Notes under the pieces: model-generated
What the model saw: the letters and a program-made list of their open reading frames with translations, nothing else
Told to the model about the DNA's origin: nothing
Databases searched by the model: none
Source of the DNA: Mycobacteroides saopaulense
GTDB taxonomy: Bacteria > Actinomycetota > Actinomycetes > Mycobacteriales > Mycobacteriaceae
Direction: 5' to 3'
Assembly (NCBI RefSeq): GCF_001456355.1
Contig: NZ_CP010271.1
Span: 2,914,001-2,978,000, forward strand
Length of the DNA stretch: 64,000 bases
Shown: positions 27,826 through 36,611 of the stretch, one piece after another
How the letters are laid out: every line of letters starts with the position of its first letter
How positions within the stretch are numbered: the stretch's first letter is position 1
Made by a program: the position numbers and the translations under genes

Positions 27826-28383
27826 CTAGACCTCCAGTAGCTCGCCTTCTTTGTGTTTCACCAGCTCATCGATCTGGCTCACGTACTGGGCGGTGGTCTT
27901 GTCCAGATCCTTTTCCGCACGGCCCACCTCGTCCTCGCCGGCCTCGCCGTCCTTCTTGATCCGGTTGAGCTCGTCATTGGCCTTGCGCCGAATGTTGCGC
28001 AGGGTCACCTTGGCGTCCTCGCCCTTGCCCTTGGCCTGCTTGACCAGCTCACGGCGGCGTTCCTCGGTGAGCTGCGGGATGGCGACACGGATGATGCTGC
28101 CGTCGTTGCTCGGGTTCAGACCGAGGTCCGAGTTGCGAATCGCATCCTCGATGGCCTTGAGCTGATTGGACTCGTAGGGCTTGATGACCACCATGCGCGC
28201 CTCGGGCACGTTGATACCGGCCACCTGCGTGATCGGGGTGGGGGTGCCGTAGTAGTCGATGACAACGCGCTGGAACATGCCCGGATTGGCACGCCCGGTG
28301 CGAATGGTCGCGAAGTCGTCACGGGCGACCGTCACGGCCTTTTCCATCTTCTCCTCGGCATCGAGAAGAACCTCGTCAATCAC
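27826..28383 (-). CDS. frr: ribosome recycling factor
   Basis: The 185-aa RRF splits post-termination ribosomes with EF-G. The sequence runs [17 protein letters not shown] ... [23 protein letters not shown] ... [24 protein letters not shown] helices to the end, the full family length. It lies 13 nt after pyrH and 12 nt before the cdsA ATG at 27814. The pyrH-frr-cdsA order is conserved in actinobacteria. Confidence 0.98.
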   Translation of the reverse strand: MIDEVLLDAEEKMEKAVTVARDDFATIRTGRANPGMFQRVVIDYYGTPTPITQVAGINVPEARMVVIKPYESNQLKAIEDAIRNSDLGLNPSNDGSIIRVAIPQLTEERRRELVKQAKGKGEDAKVTLRNIRRKANDELNRIKKDGEAGEDEVGRAEKDLDKTTAQYVSQIDELVKHKEGELLEV

Positions 28384-28396
28384 GATTGCACTCCCA

Positions 28397-29122
28397 TCAC
28401 GGTGTTACCAGCGTTCCGATCTTCTCACCTGCGACCGCTCTGGCGATATTTCCTTCGGTAAGCAGGTTGAACACCAGGATCGGCATCCGGTTGTCCATAC
28501 AGAGGCTGAACGCGGTGGCGTCGGCGACCTGCAGGCCGCGATCGATGACCTCGCGGTGCGTGATCTCCGGCAGGAATTCGGCATCGGGGTTGGCGCGCGG
28601 GTCATCGGTGAAGATGCCGTCGACCGCCTTGGCCATGAGCACCACCTCGGCACCGATCTCCAGCGCGCGCTGAGCGGCAGTGGTGTCGGTGGAGAAGTAC
28701 GGCAGCCCCATGCCGGCACCGAAGATGACGACCCGTCCCTTCTCCAAATGCCTTCTGGCCCGCAGCGGAATGTACGGCTCGGCGACCTGCCCCATGGTGA
28801 TGGCGGTCTGCACCCGCGTCACGATGCCTTCCTTCTCCAGGAAGTCTTGCAGCGCAAGGCTGTTCATCACGGTGCCCAGCATGCCCATGTAATCCGAGCG
28901 GGTGCGCTCCATGCCCCGCTGCTGCAGCTGCGCGCCGCGGAAGAAGTTGCCGCCGCCGATCACCACCGCGACCTCGGCACCGGTACGGACCACCTCAGCA
29001 ATCTGGCTGGCCACCCGGTGGACCACATCCGGGTCCAAGCCGACGGCTCCCCCACCGAACATTTCGCCGCCGAGCTTGAGCAGCACCCGCTTATATCCGG
29101 TGCGGCTCACATCGCGAGTCAT
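28397..29122 (-). CDS. pyrH: uridylate kinase
   Basis: The 241-aa bacterial UMP kinase (amino-acid kinase fold) makes UDP and is usually regulated by GTP and UTP. The N-terminus [13 protein letters not shown] and nucleotide-binding segments [25 protein letters not shown] and AKAVDGIF are present. It is shorter at the N-terminus than tuberculosis PyrH (261 aa). The ATG at 29122 has AGGAGG 4 nt upstream and overlaps by one nucleotide the stop of an upstream ORF (TGATG). Upstream extension to 29173 is in frame but poorly supported. Confidence 0.96.
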   Translation of the reverse strand: MTRDVSRTGYKRVLLKLGGEMFGGGAVGLDPDVVHRVASQIAEVVRTGAEVAVVIGGGNFFRGAQLQQRGMERTRSDYMGMLGTVMNSLALQDFLEKEGIVTRVQTAITMGQVAEPYIPLRARRHLEKGRVVIFGAGMGLPYFSTDTTAAQRALEIGAEVVLMAKAVDGIFTDDPRANPDAEFLPEITHREVIDRGLQVADATAFSLCMDNRMPILVFNLLTEGNIARAVAGEKIGTLVTP

Positions 29123-29211
29123 CACGCCTCCTCGGTACGGGGTCGACAAAGCCGGTGCGCAAAACACAGCCATCGGGCCCGCTGCTTCCGCTCTTCACGC
29201 GAGCGGCTCAT
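29122..29211 (-). CDS. 29-codon upstream ORF coupled to pyrH
   Basis: Starting at the ATG of repeat copy D, the frame reads [10 protein letters not shown] and ends PRTEEA. Its TGA at 29124-29122 shares its last base with the pyrH ATG (TGATG). The pyrH Shine-Dalgarno AGGAGG lies inside the ORF as Glu-Glu codons, so translation of the ORF would unwind or occupy it. The ORF begins 32 nt after the helR stop. It contains two Cys and one Trp codon. Translation is inferred, not shown. Confidence 0.45.
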   Translation of the reverse strand: MSRSREERKQRARWLCFAHRLCRPRTEEA

Positions 29212-29213
29212 CG
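29191..29213 (-). repeat. dispersed 22-bp repeat, copy D
   Basis: The minus-strand core is ATGAGCCGCTCGCGTGAAGA. In this copy CCGCTC and GAGCGG can pair as a 6-bp hairpin with a 7-nt loop, a structure not obvious in the other copies. Confidence 0.7.
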
Positions 29214-29243
29214 GAAGGCCGCGACGGCGGTGTCCATCCTGCC

Positions 29244-31520
29244 CTATTGGCCGACGCTGGTTGGCACGACCCGGCGAACCGCGTCCGGGTCACTTGTGCT
29301 TTCGGTGAGGCCGACGAGGGGCTCAGGCAACGGTGCGACGTGCAGAACGCCGAGGCGCTGAGTGGCACGCGTAAGCGCCACGTAGAGCTCGGCGGCACCA
29401 CGCGGGCCCTCGGCCAGGATCCGTTCCGGCTCCACCACCAGCACGGCGTCGAACTCCAGTCCCTTGGTCTCGGACGCGGGCACCGTGCCCGGCAGACCCG
29501 CCGGCCCGATCACCACGCTCGTGCCTTCTCGGCCTTCCTCATCGCGCCTGAAATCTTCTATGGCCTTTGACAACTGGTTTTCGGCCAGGCGTCTGGACCA
29601 CGGTAGGACTCCACAGGAGCGAACCGACTCGGGAGGCCGGGTGTCGGGCGCGAACTCGGCCAGTACCGCCGAGGCGACCGCCATGATCTCGGCCGGCGTG
29701 CGGTAATTCACCGACAACGGCCGATACAGCCAACGTCCGGGCACATATGGCTGCAACATCGCGTCCCAGGAGGTGGCGCCGGCTACCGACCGGCGCTGAG
29801 CCAGGTCGCCGACCACGGTGAACGACCGACTTGGGCAGCGGCGCATCAACACCCGCCAGTCCATTTCGGACAGCTCCTGGGCCTCGTCGATCACGATGTG
29901 TCCGTAGGTCCAGTCCCGGTCCGCCGACGCACGTTCGACCAGGTCGCGGGTGTCCCGTTCGGTGAAACGTTCGGCAAGATCCTCGGCACCCAGCAGATCG
30001 GTGGCAAAGAGGTGGTCCTCGTCGTCCATCATGTCCTCGCGACCGGTCATCAGGTCCAGAACCCCGGCGGCGTACTCGGCCTCGGCCCGACGTTCGCGCT
30101 CGGCGGCCTCTTCCGCAGCCTTGTCGCGACCCACCAAATCAACCAACTCGTCGAGCAACGGAACGTCTGAGACCGTCCAGGCGTCGCCGACCGCACGTGC
30201 CAGTGCCGAATCCGCGCCGGCGGCCCGTAATCGCTCCGGCGAGGTGTACAGCTCCGACAGCAGTACCTCCGGCGTCAGGGTCGGCCACAACTCATCGAGT
30301 GCGGCTGCGAATCCCTCGTGATCACCCAGTTCGTCGAGCAGTTCCGCACGCAGGTGCTCCCAGGCCTTCCGGTCCTCCCGGGTCAGCCACCCCTTGCCGA
30401 TGCGCGGGATCGCCCGCTCGGTGAGCGCCCAGGTGAGCACGTCGGTGAAAACGGCTCGGGCCTCGTTGTGGGGCAGCTTGCTCGCACGCGCCTCCTCGAT
30501 GGCCCACTGCGCGATGTCTGCGTCGATGCGCACCGCGACGTCGGCAAGCTGGATCGGCAGCGGGGTCTCGGGGACCCGCTGCCGATCCGCCACGGCCGCC
30601 GCCAGCACGTCGAGGATCTGTAGTGAGCCTTTGAGCCGTGCAGCATCCGCGTCGTCCTCTGCGGTGACCTTGAGCCCCGGCATCAGATCACCGGCCGTGG
30701 TGAACACCACGTTGGTCTCGCCCAGCGACGGCAAAACCCGCGAAATATGGCTGAGGAAAGCTGCATTCGGGCCGACAACCAGCACACCGTGGCGTTCCAT
30801 CCGCTTGCGCTGGGTGTACAGCAGGTAGGCGACGCGGTGCAGCGCCACCACGGTCTTGCCGGTGCCAGGGCCACCCTCGATCACCAGTACGCCCGGATGA
30901 TCGAGCCGGATGATCCGGTCCTGTTCGGCCTGGATGGTCGCCACGATGTCGCGCATCCCATTGCCGCGCGGTGCGTTGACGGCCGCCAGCAGTGCGGCAT
31001 CGCTCATGCTGCCGCGCTCGCCGTCGTGCTCGTCGCCGTCCGAGAGGCCGTCCGAACCGACCACAAGGATTTCGTCGGCGAAGTCGTCGACGTGGCGACC
31101 CCGGGTCCGGAATTGACGCCGCCGGCGCGTGTTCTCCGGATGGGCGCCGGTCGCGATGTAGAACGCCTCCGCCGCGGGTGCCCGCCAATCGATCAGCAGC
31201 GGTTCGTAGTCGTTCTTCTCGTCGAGAAGGCCGATGCGTCCGATGTAGGAACGCTCCCCCGTGATGGCGTCCAGCCTGCCGAAGCACAGCCCGTCATCGG
31301 CGACATCCAACCGCTGCGCCTGGCTGGCCAGTGCGCGCACCTCGTCGTCGCGCTCGACCATGGCGGCACCGTTCTGCTGGTCGACGGGTCCGCGCAGGGC
31401 GGTGCGGTATCGGCCCTTCACGCGCGCGCGTTCGGCGTCCAGCCGCTCGTACAGTCCCGCGATGTACTCCCGTTCGGACTGCAGTTCCTCTTCATGTGTC
31501 GTCAACCGGATAGTCCCCAT
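29244..31520 (-). CDS. helR: HelD-family RNA polymerase-associated helicase-like protein HelR
   Basis: The 758-aa UvrD/Rep-like ATPase belongs to the HelD class that enters RNA polymerase channels and displaces DNA. A coiled-coil N-terminus (EELQSEREYIAGLYERLDAE) inserts into the secondary channel in known relatives. Walker A is GGPGTGKT at 216-223, Walker B is in YGHIVIDEAQELSEMDW, and motif VI-like VALTRATQRLGV is near the end. In M. abscessus HelR gives rifamycin tolerance; identity with it is inferred from position and the upstream rifamycin-associated element. The ATG at 31520 has AAGGA upstream. Confidence 0.88.
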   Translation of the reverse strand: MGTIRLTTHEEELQSEREYIAGLYERLDAERARVKGRYRTALRGPVDQQNGAAMVERDDEVRALASQAQRLDVADDGLCFGRLDAITGERSYIGRIGLLDEKNDYEPLLIDWRAPAAEAFYIATGAHPENTRRRRQFRTRGRHVDDFADEILVVGSDGLSDGDEHDGERGSMSDAALLAAVNAPRGNGMRDIVATIQAEQDRIIRLDHPGVLVIEGGPGTGKTVVALHRVAYLLYTQRKRMERHGVLVVGPNAAFLSHISRVLPSLGETNVVFTTAGDLMPGLKVTAEDDADAARLKGSLQILDVLAAAVADRQRVPETPLPIQLADVAVRIDADIAQWAIEEARASKLPHNEARAVFTDVLTWALTERAIPRIGKGWLTREDRKAWEHLRAELLDELGDHEGFAAALDELWPTLTPEVLLSELYTSPERLRAAGADSALARAVGDAWTVSDVPLLDELVDLVGRDKAAEEAAERERRAEAEYAAGVLDLMTGREDMMDDEDHLFATDLLGAEDLAERFTERDTRDLVERASADRDWTYGHIVIDEAQELSEMDWRVLMRRCPSRSFTVVGDLAQRRSVAGATSWDAMLQPYVPGRWLYRPLSVNYRTPAEIMAVASAVLAEFAPDTRPPESVRSCGVLPWSRRLAENQLSKAIEDFRRDEEGREGTSVVIGPAGLPGTVPASETKGLEFDAVLVVEPERILAEGPRGAAELYVALTRATQRLGVLHVAPLPEPLVGLTESTSDPDAVRRVVPTSVGQ

Positions 31521-31575
31521 TTTCCTTCTAGTCCATGGCATCTGACGTTCAGCTCAGCGATTGTGCGGCATGACC

Positions 31576-31595
31576 GGGGCCTTGCCGCAAGCCCC
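31576..31595. promoter_or_regulatory. rifamycin-associated element (RAE)
   Basis: GGGGCCTTGCCGCAAGCCCC is a near-perfect 20-bp inverted repeat. Its reverse strand reads GGGGCTTGCGGCAAGGCCCC, which matches the RAE found upstream of rifamycin-inducible genes in actinomycetes, as I recall it. It lies 55 nt upstream of the helR ATG. A possible -10 (TATAAC on the minus strand, 31603-31608) is just upstream of it. Confidence 0.85.
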
Positions 31596-31628
31596 CCTAT
31601 GCGTTATATGTTGAAAGGGACGGGGATC

Positions 31629-32207
31629 TCATACCGATTGGGCGGCCACCAAGGTACGTAACTCTTTTCGCCAGCTCCACAGGCCGACGCCGGCCATCAC
31701 GGTCAGAAACGTATAGAAACCCGCCGTGAGGTTGAGACCCTTGTAGAGGTAGACGCCGACGGAGAACGCATCGGTGACGATCCACAAAACCCAGTTCTCG
31801 ATCCATTTTCTGTTCATCATGAACTGGGACACCAAGCTCAGCCCGGTGATGGACGAATCAAGCTGCGGGACATTGGAATCGGTGAAAAGAACCAGGAAAG
31901 CGTAGAGGCCGGCCACCAGAGCGGCCAGCGACAATGCCAGCGGCACCCACGCCCAGCGCGGGGTGCGCCGCACCACAACCCCGTGCCGGTCCGGACTCCC
32001 GCGCAACCACAGGTACCAACCCTGCACCGCCAGCGCGATGAACATGATTTGCAGGGCAGCGTCGGCATACAGGGTCTGCCTGCCGAAAACCACGATGTAG
32101 AACAACGAGCTGACGATCGCCACCGGGAAGGTCCAAATATTCTGGCGGACAGCAAGGATGACGAACAACACACCGGCCATGCTGCCGATTAGCTCTGTCG
32201 CGTCCAC
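31629..32207 (-). CDS. nicotinamide riboside transporter PnuC-like
   Basis: The 192-aa protein has about seven TM helices in the SWEET-like PnuC arrangement. Conserved-looking segments are LAVRQNIWTFPVAIVSSLFYIVVF and MMNRKWIENWVLWIVTDAFSVGVYLYKGL. PnuC proteins allow facilitated uptake of nicotinamide riboside, trapped inside by phosphorylation. A P-loop kinase gene starts 36 nt away on the other strand, consistent with such a salvage pair. It is close to, but transcribed towards, helR. Confidence 0.85.
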   Translation of the reverse strand: MDATELIGSMAGVLFVILAVRQNIWTFPVAIVSSLFYIVVFGRQTLYADAALQIMFIALAVQGWYLWLRGSPDRHGVVVRRTPRWAWVPLALSLAALVAGLYAFLVLFTDSNVPQLDSSITGLSLVSQFMMNRKWIENWVLWIVTDAFSVGVYLYKGLNLTAGFYTFLTVMAGVGLWSWRKELRTLVAAQSV

Positions 32208-32243
32208 GGCATCAGGCTAGCCGAGCAGCAGTAAGCTCGCGCC

Positions 32244-32867
32244 ATGGCAGCATCGGACCAGCAGCGCAGCTTCTCGTGGCTGGCCGAGCTGATCAACGCG
32301 AGCGCGCCGCGGTGCGGCGACGTGCGCGTGGTCGCCGTCGACGGCCGAGGTGCCGCCGGTAAGAGCACCTTTGCTGCACGATTGCACACCGCACTGTCGG
32401 CGACAACGCCGTCGACCGTCGTCCTGCACACCGACGACTTCGCGTCCTGGGAGACATTTTTCGGGTGGTGGCCCCGGCTGGAAGAGCAGGTGCTCGCCCC
32501 GTGGGCGCGTGGCGAGCAGGCCCGGTATCGGCGCTATGACTGGCAGACCCGCACGTTCGGTCAGTGGGAGCGGTGCGCGCCGCCGTCGGTGCTGATTCTG
32601 GAGGGTGTTGGCTCGGGCCGCTCGGCCGCGGCGGACCGCTTGAGCTCGCTGATCTGGGTACAGACCGATCAGCCAACCCGTCGACAACGCGCAGAATCGC
32701 GTGACGGCGAACAGTTGCGCGAGTTCTGGCGATTGTGGATCGATGCCGAGGAAGAACACTTCCGCCGGGATCCCACCGCGGAGCGCGCCGACCTCGTCGT
32801 CGACGGCGACTCCGACAACCGCACAGTGGTCCCGGATGACCCCGAACGCTACTTCTCGCTCGGCTAG
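32244..32867 (+). CDS. uridine-kinase-like P-loop protein
   Basis: The 207-aa protein has Walker A VDGRGAAGKST (near residue 32) and an Asp-rich HTDDFASWETFFGWWPR typical of uridine/nicotinamide-riboside/pantothenate kinase-like enzymes. A lid-type Arg pair (TDQPTRRQRAESRDG) follows. Substrate specificity cannot be read directly. Divergence from pnuC suggests it could phosphorylate nicotinamide riboside, the step that traps it. It ends in a CTAG shared with the convergent glycosidase gene. Confidence 0.75.
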   Translation: MAASDQQRSFSWLAELINASAPRCGDVRVVAVDGRGAAGKSTFAARLHTALSATTPSTVVLHTDDFASWETFFGWWPRLEEQVLAPWARGEQARYRRYDWQTRTFGQWERCAPPSVLILEGVGSGRSAAADRLSSLIWVQTDQPTRRQRAESRDGEQLREFWRLWIDAEEEHFRRDPTAERADLVVDGDSDNRTVVPDDPERYFSLG

Positions 32868-34246
32868 CGTAGCGGAACCGTCGGCCCTGTGGGATCCAGT
32901 GGCGCGCAGCTGTCCTGCCCCACCGTCGCGGAGCATTTTGCCGCCGGAATCACCGGGCGGTAGCCGGCCGCGGTGCCACCGTCGCGGGTGATCTGGGTGT
33001 AGGCCGCCACGGCATCGGTGGGTACCCGCTTGAGCGCCGGATCCCCCAGCGCATCGACGGTGTACAGCCCGAAACGCGGCCGGTAGCTTCCCCATTCGTA
33101 GTTGTCGACCAGTGACCAGTAGTTGTATCCGATGATCGGGATGCCGTCCGCTTTGGCCCGCTGCAACCAGAAGACGGTGTCGCCCAAGTACTGCGAGCGG
33201 GTCACGCCGTCCGCCCTCGGCTTACCGTTGTCGGTGACCATCCCGTTCTCGACGATGTAGATCGGCAGCCCGGGATACCGCTGCGCGTAATACCGCGACA
33301 CGTAGTAGATGTCTTCGGGCTGCAATTTGATATTCCAGCGTGCGGCCATGCTCTGCGCTGAGGCCGGATTGTCCGCGGCCGTGCCCGTGTAATAGTCGAA
33401 CCCCAGGTAGTCCAGGCTGCCTTTGACCCGGTCGAAGAACGACCCCTCGATACCCTTCACACCAAAACCTGCGAACTGCGTCAACACATCCGGGGGGATA
33501 TAGGCCTCGTTGGTCGTCACCTTCGCCTTCGAGTCGGCCTCGTGGGCCGCGCGGTACACCGCGCGGTGCGCCTCGGCCACCCGATCCAGGAAACCGTCGA
33601 ACTGGTCGGGTTTGATCGCGCCGGTGCGCACCTCCATCGCCCCGAAGGCCAGCGGCTCGTTGACGCTGACCCACAACACCCCTTGCCCGGCATAGCGTTT
33701 GGTGATCGCCTTGGCGAATTCCTCGAATGCGGGGACGTTGTTCATGAAGCCCCCGCTGTCGGCCACCCAACCCGGGTACACCCAGTGCATCAGGGTGATC
33801 ATCGGCGTCATCCCGTTCTCGCGCAATGTCGCGACAATGGAGTCGTAGTACGCCAACTCCTTCTCGTCCCACTTCCCCGGCTCCGGCATCACCCGTGACC
33901 ACTCCAGGCCGAAACGAAACGTATTGACGCCCATGGCATGCGCATTGGCGATGTCTTCGGCGTATCGATGCCGGAAATCATCGGCCTGCTTGTACGGCTC
34001 GACCGGACCCGCCCCCAATGGATCAGATCCGGGCTCCACCGGCTTATCCGCGGTGCGGTCGACATAGCGTCGCCAATTGCTATCGGGAGCGCTGCCTTCC
34101 ACCTGGTAGCCCGCGGTGGCGGTGCCCCAGTAGAACCCGCGATCCCACGCGGAGTCGTCCTTCGAACTCTCCTGCCGCGGGCTGCAGGCGGTCAGCCCCA
34201 ATGCCAATACGACTGCCGACGCCATGGCGGCGCTGATCCACTTCAT
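32864..34246 (-). CDS. glycoside hydrolase family 1 lipoprotein (beta-glycosidase)
   Basis: The 460-aa protein has a signal peptide ending LTAC (lipobox Cys21), so it is an exported, lipid-anchored glycosidase, which is uncommon for GH1. The barrel begins FYWGTATAGYQVEG. The acid/base Glu is in SVNEPLAFG (Glu197) and the nucleophile in YIVENGM (Glu333); both catalytic residues are intact. The ATG at 34246 sits 3 nt from a 23-bp palindrome that overlaps the likely -10. The gene follows a TetR regulator. The natural substrate (plant glucoside or host glycan) is unknown. Confidence 0.9.
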   Translation of the reverse strand: MKWISAAMASAVVLALGLTACSPRQESSKDDSAWDRGFYWGTATAGYQVEGSAPDSNWRRYVDRTADKPVEPGSDPLGAGPVEPYKQADDFRHRYAEDIANAHAMGVNTFRFGLEWSRVMPEPGKWDEKELAYYDSIVATLRENGMTPMITLMHWVYPGWVADSGGFMNNVPAFEEFAKAITKRYAGQGVLWVSVNEPLAFGAMEVRTGAIKPDQFDGFLDRVAEAHRAVYRAAHEADSKAKVTTNEAYIPPDVLTQFAGFGVKGIEGSFFDRVKGSLDYLGFDYYTGTAADNPASAQSMAARWNIKLQPEDIYYVSRYYAQRYPGLPIYIVENGMVTDNGKPRADGVTRSQYLGDTVFWLQRAKADGIPIIGYNYWSLVDNYEWGSYRPRFGLYTVDALGDPALKRVPTDAVAAYTQITRDGGTAAGYRPVIPAAKCSATVGQDSCAPLDPTGPTVPLR

Positions 34247-34249
34247 ATA

Positions 34250-34272
34250 AAAACCATACACTGTATGGTTTT
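34250..34272. promoter_or_regulatory. 23-bp palindromic operator between tetR and the GH1 gene
   Basis: Perfect 11-bp arms AAAACCATACA and TGTATGGTTTT flank one central base. The palindrome fills the gap between the TetR stop (34273) and the glycosidase ATG (34246). On the minus strand it contains TATGGT, a -10 placed for a leaderless or near-leaderless transcript. Binding by the adjacent TetR would block this promoter. Confidence 0.8.
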
Positions 34273-34866
34273 CTAGGTCAGGAGTCGCTCCCACACCCGA
34301 CGCATATGGGCGCCCATGTCGATGGAGGGATCCGACATCCACTGAATCTGAATGCCGTCCGCCGCTGCGATCAGCGCGGCCGCCGCGAATTCGGCATCGA
34401 CATGCTCAGGGACCGCGCCCACGGCCTGGCGCCCTCGCACGTACTCGGCGATCAGCGTGCGCATCCTCTCGTACCGCTCCCGCAGGTACGCACCGGCAGG
34501 GTGGTCCGGATCGACGGCGGCAGCGGCGGCCAATGAGAGATACACCGTCCCGGAGCCGGGCTTACTCGCCTTGTCGAGCATCGCTTGCGCGAGCACCTCA
34601 CCGGGATCGATCTCGATATCCGAATTGCCGTACCACTCTTCAAATCTGGCGTCGGCATCGCGCTGGATCTCGGTGAGGATCACATCCCGTGTCGGGAAGT
34701 AATGCATGAGCCCGGCCAGGCTGATATTGGCTTCCTTGGCGATGACACGCATCGAGGCGCCGGCTTCCCCCTCGCGCTCCAACACCCTCAACGCCGCGGC
34801 CAGAATCTCCTGACGCTTGGCCACGCCTTTGGCGTAGCGGTTGGCATCGCGCCCGGCAGCTGGCAT
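34273..34866 (-). CDS. TetR-family regulator of the glycosidase lipoprotein
   Basis: The 197-aa protein has an N-terminal HTH (ILAAALRVLEREGEAGASMRVIAKEANISLAGLMHYFPTRDVIL) and a variable C-terminal ligand domain. It ends one base from a palindromic operator in front of the co-directional GH1 gene. It probably senses a sugar or glycoside that the hydrolase acts on; the ligand is unknown. Confidence 0.88.
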   Translation of the reverse strand: MPAAGRDANRYAKGVAKRQEILAAALRVLEREGEAGASMRVIAKEANISLAGLMHYFPTRDVILTEIQRDADARFEEWYGNSDIEIDPGEVLAQAMLDKASKPGSGTVYLSLAAAAAVDPDHPAGAYLRERYERMRTLIAEYVRGRQAVGAVPEHVDAEFAAAALIAAADGIQIQWMSDPSIDMGAHMRRVWERLLT

Positions 34867-34888
34867 TGCCCGAGGCTAGCGCACAAAC

Positions 34889-34930
34889 AGTTCGGCCCCG
34901 CACAGGAACGAATCCTGGCGGGGCCGAACT
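34889..34930. terminator. strong stem-loop terminator after tsf
   Basis: Perfect 13-bp arms AGTTCGGCCCCGC (34889-34901) and GCGGGGCCGAACT (34918-34930) flank a 16-nt loop that can itself pair CAGGA/TCCTG. It lies 13 nt past the tsf stop and just before the TetR gene. Short T-rich tails follow on both strands, so it may work bidirectionally. Confidence 0.85.
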
Positions 34931-34943
34931 GGTTTTAGGCGAA

Positions 34944-35777
34944 CTAGGCCTGGCCGACCTCGAACCGCGCAAAGCGGGTCACGGTGACACCGGCCTCGTC
35001 AAGCAGAGCCTTGACGGACTTCTTGTTGTCGGACACCGACGGCTGATCCAGCAGCACGACATCCTTGTAGTAACCGGTGACGCGGCCCTCGACGATCTTG
35101 GGCAGCGCGGCCTCGGGCTTGCCCTCGGCCTTCGCGGTCTCCTCGGCAATGCGACGCTCGTTCTCGACCACATCGGCCGGAACGTCTTCGCGCGTCAGGT
35201 ACTTGGCCTTGAGCGCTGCGATCTGCAGGGCCACAGCGTGCGCGGCGCCTGTGCTAGTGGCATCGCCCGATGCCGATTCGTACTCGACCAGCACGCCCAC
35301 GGCCGGCGGCAGGTCCGCGGCACGCTTGTGCAGGTAGGCCTCGACGGTTCCGTCGAAGTACGCCACCCGGCGCAGCTCCAACTTCTCGCCGATCTTGGCG
35401 GCCAGGTCGGCGATCGCCTGCTCGACGGTCCGGCCGTCCTCGACCTTGGCGGCCAGCAGAGCGTCGACCTCACCGATCTTCCCGGCCGCAGCCGCACCGA
35501 CGATGGCGTCGGCCAGACCCTGGAACTCAGCGTTCTTGGCGACGAAGTCGGTCTCCGAGTTCAGCTCGACAAGCGCGCCGTCACGCGCGACGACGAGGCC
35601 TTCGGCGGTGGCGCGCTCGGCGCGCTTGCCAACGTCCTTGGCGCCCTTGATGCGCAGCACCTCGACGGCCTTGTCGAAATCACCATCGGACTCGGCCAGG
35701 GCGTTCTTGCAGTCGAGCATTCCGGCACCGGTCAGTTCCCGGAGCCGCTTCACATCGGCGGCAGTGAAATTCGCCAT
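34944..35777 (-). CDS. tsf: elongation factor Ts
   Basis: The 277-aa EF-Ts regenerates EF-Tu-GTP. The N-terminal UBA-like motif [19 protein letters not shown] and the TDFVAKN segment of the first core subdomain are typical. Its ATG immediately follows the rpsB stop (TAA-ATG), giving tight coupling. A strong hairpin closes the operon. Confidence 0.98.
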   Translation of the reverse strand: MANFTAADVKRLRELTGAGMLDCKNALAESDGDFDKAVEVLRIKGAKDVGKRAERATAEGLVVARDGALVELNSETDFVAKNAEFQGLADAIVGAAAAGKIGEVDALLAAKVEDGRTVEQAIADLAAKIGEKLELRRVAYFDGTVEAYLHKRAADLPPAVGVLVEYESASGDATSTGAAHAVALQIAALKAKYLTREDVPADVVENERRIAEETAKAEGKPEAALPKIVEGRVTGYYKDVVLLDQPSVSDNKKSVKALLDEAGVTVTRFARFEVGQA

Positions 35778-36611
35778 TTAGCCTTCCTCGGTTGTGGTTT
35801 CGGTGGCTGCAGCAGACGGAGCTGCACCCTCGTCGGTGGTCGCTACAGCGGAGGCGAGCAGTTCCTGCTCCCACTCGGCCAGCGGCTCGCCGGCCTCAGG
35901 CTTCTCGTCGCCGCCGGCCAGACCGGAGCGTGCCTGCAGGCCCTCGGCGATCGCGGAAGCGACGACCTTGGTGAGCAGCGCGGCGCTGCGGATCGCGTCG
36001 TCGTTGCCCGGGATCGGGTAGTCCACGACGTCGGGATCGCAGTTGGTGTCCAGGATCGCGATGATCGGGATGTTCAGCTTGCGGGCCTCGGCGACAGCCA
36101 GGTGCTCCTTGTTGGTGTCGACCACGAAGATCGCCGAAGGCACCTTCTGCATGTCGCGAATACCGCCGAGGCTGCGCTCGAGCTTGTTCTTCTCACGCGT
36201 GAGCATGAGGATTTCCTTCTTGGTGCGTCCCTCGAAGCCACCGGTCTGCTCCATCGACTCCAGCTCCTTGAGACGCTGCAGACGCTTGTGCACAGTGGAG
36301 AAGTTGGTGAGCATGCCGCCCAACCAGCGCTGGTTCACGTAGGGCATGCCGACGCGGGTCGCCTCTTCGGCGATGGGCTCCTGGGCCTGCTTCTTGGTGC
36401 CGACGAACATGACCGAACCACCGTGGGCGACGGTCTCCTTGACGAACTCGTACGCCTTGTCGATGTAGGTCAGCGTCTGCTGCAAGTCGATGATGTAGAT
36501 GCCGTTGCGGTCGGTGAAAATGAACCGCTTCATCTTGGGGTTCCAACGTCGGGTCTGGTGCCCGAAGTGCGCGCCGCTGTCAAGCAGCTGCTTCATGGTC
36601 ACAACAGCCAT
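35778..36611 (-). CDS. rpsB: 30S ribosomal protein S2
   Basis: The 277-aa S2 begins [31 protein letters not shown] and ends in an acidic Glu/Ala/Thr-rich tail seen in mycobacteria. The second ATG (36611) is chosen because AAGGA lies 9 nt before it, whereas the ATG at 36620 has none and homologues start at MAVVTMKQ. It is co-operonic with tsf. Confidence 0.98.
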   Translation of the reverse strand: MAVVTMKQLLDSGAHFGHQTRRWNPKMKRFIFTDRNGIYIIDLQQTLTYIDKAYEFVKETVAHGGSVMFVGTKKQAQEPIAEEATRVGMPYVNQRWLGGMLTNFSTVHKRLQRLKELESMEQTGGFEGRTKKEILMLTREKNKLERSLGGIRDMQKVPSAIFVVDTNKEHLAVAEARKLNIPIIAILDTNCDPDVVDYPIPGNDDAIRSAALLTKVVASAIAEGLQARSGLAGGDEKPEAGEPLAEWEQELLASAVATTDEGAAPSAAATETTTEEG

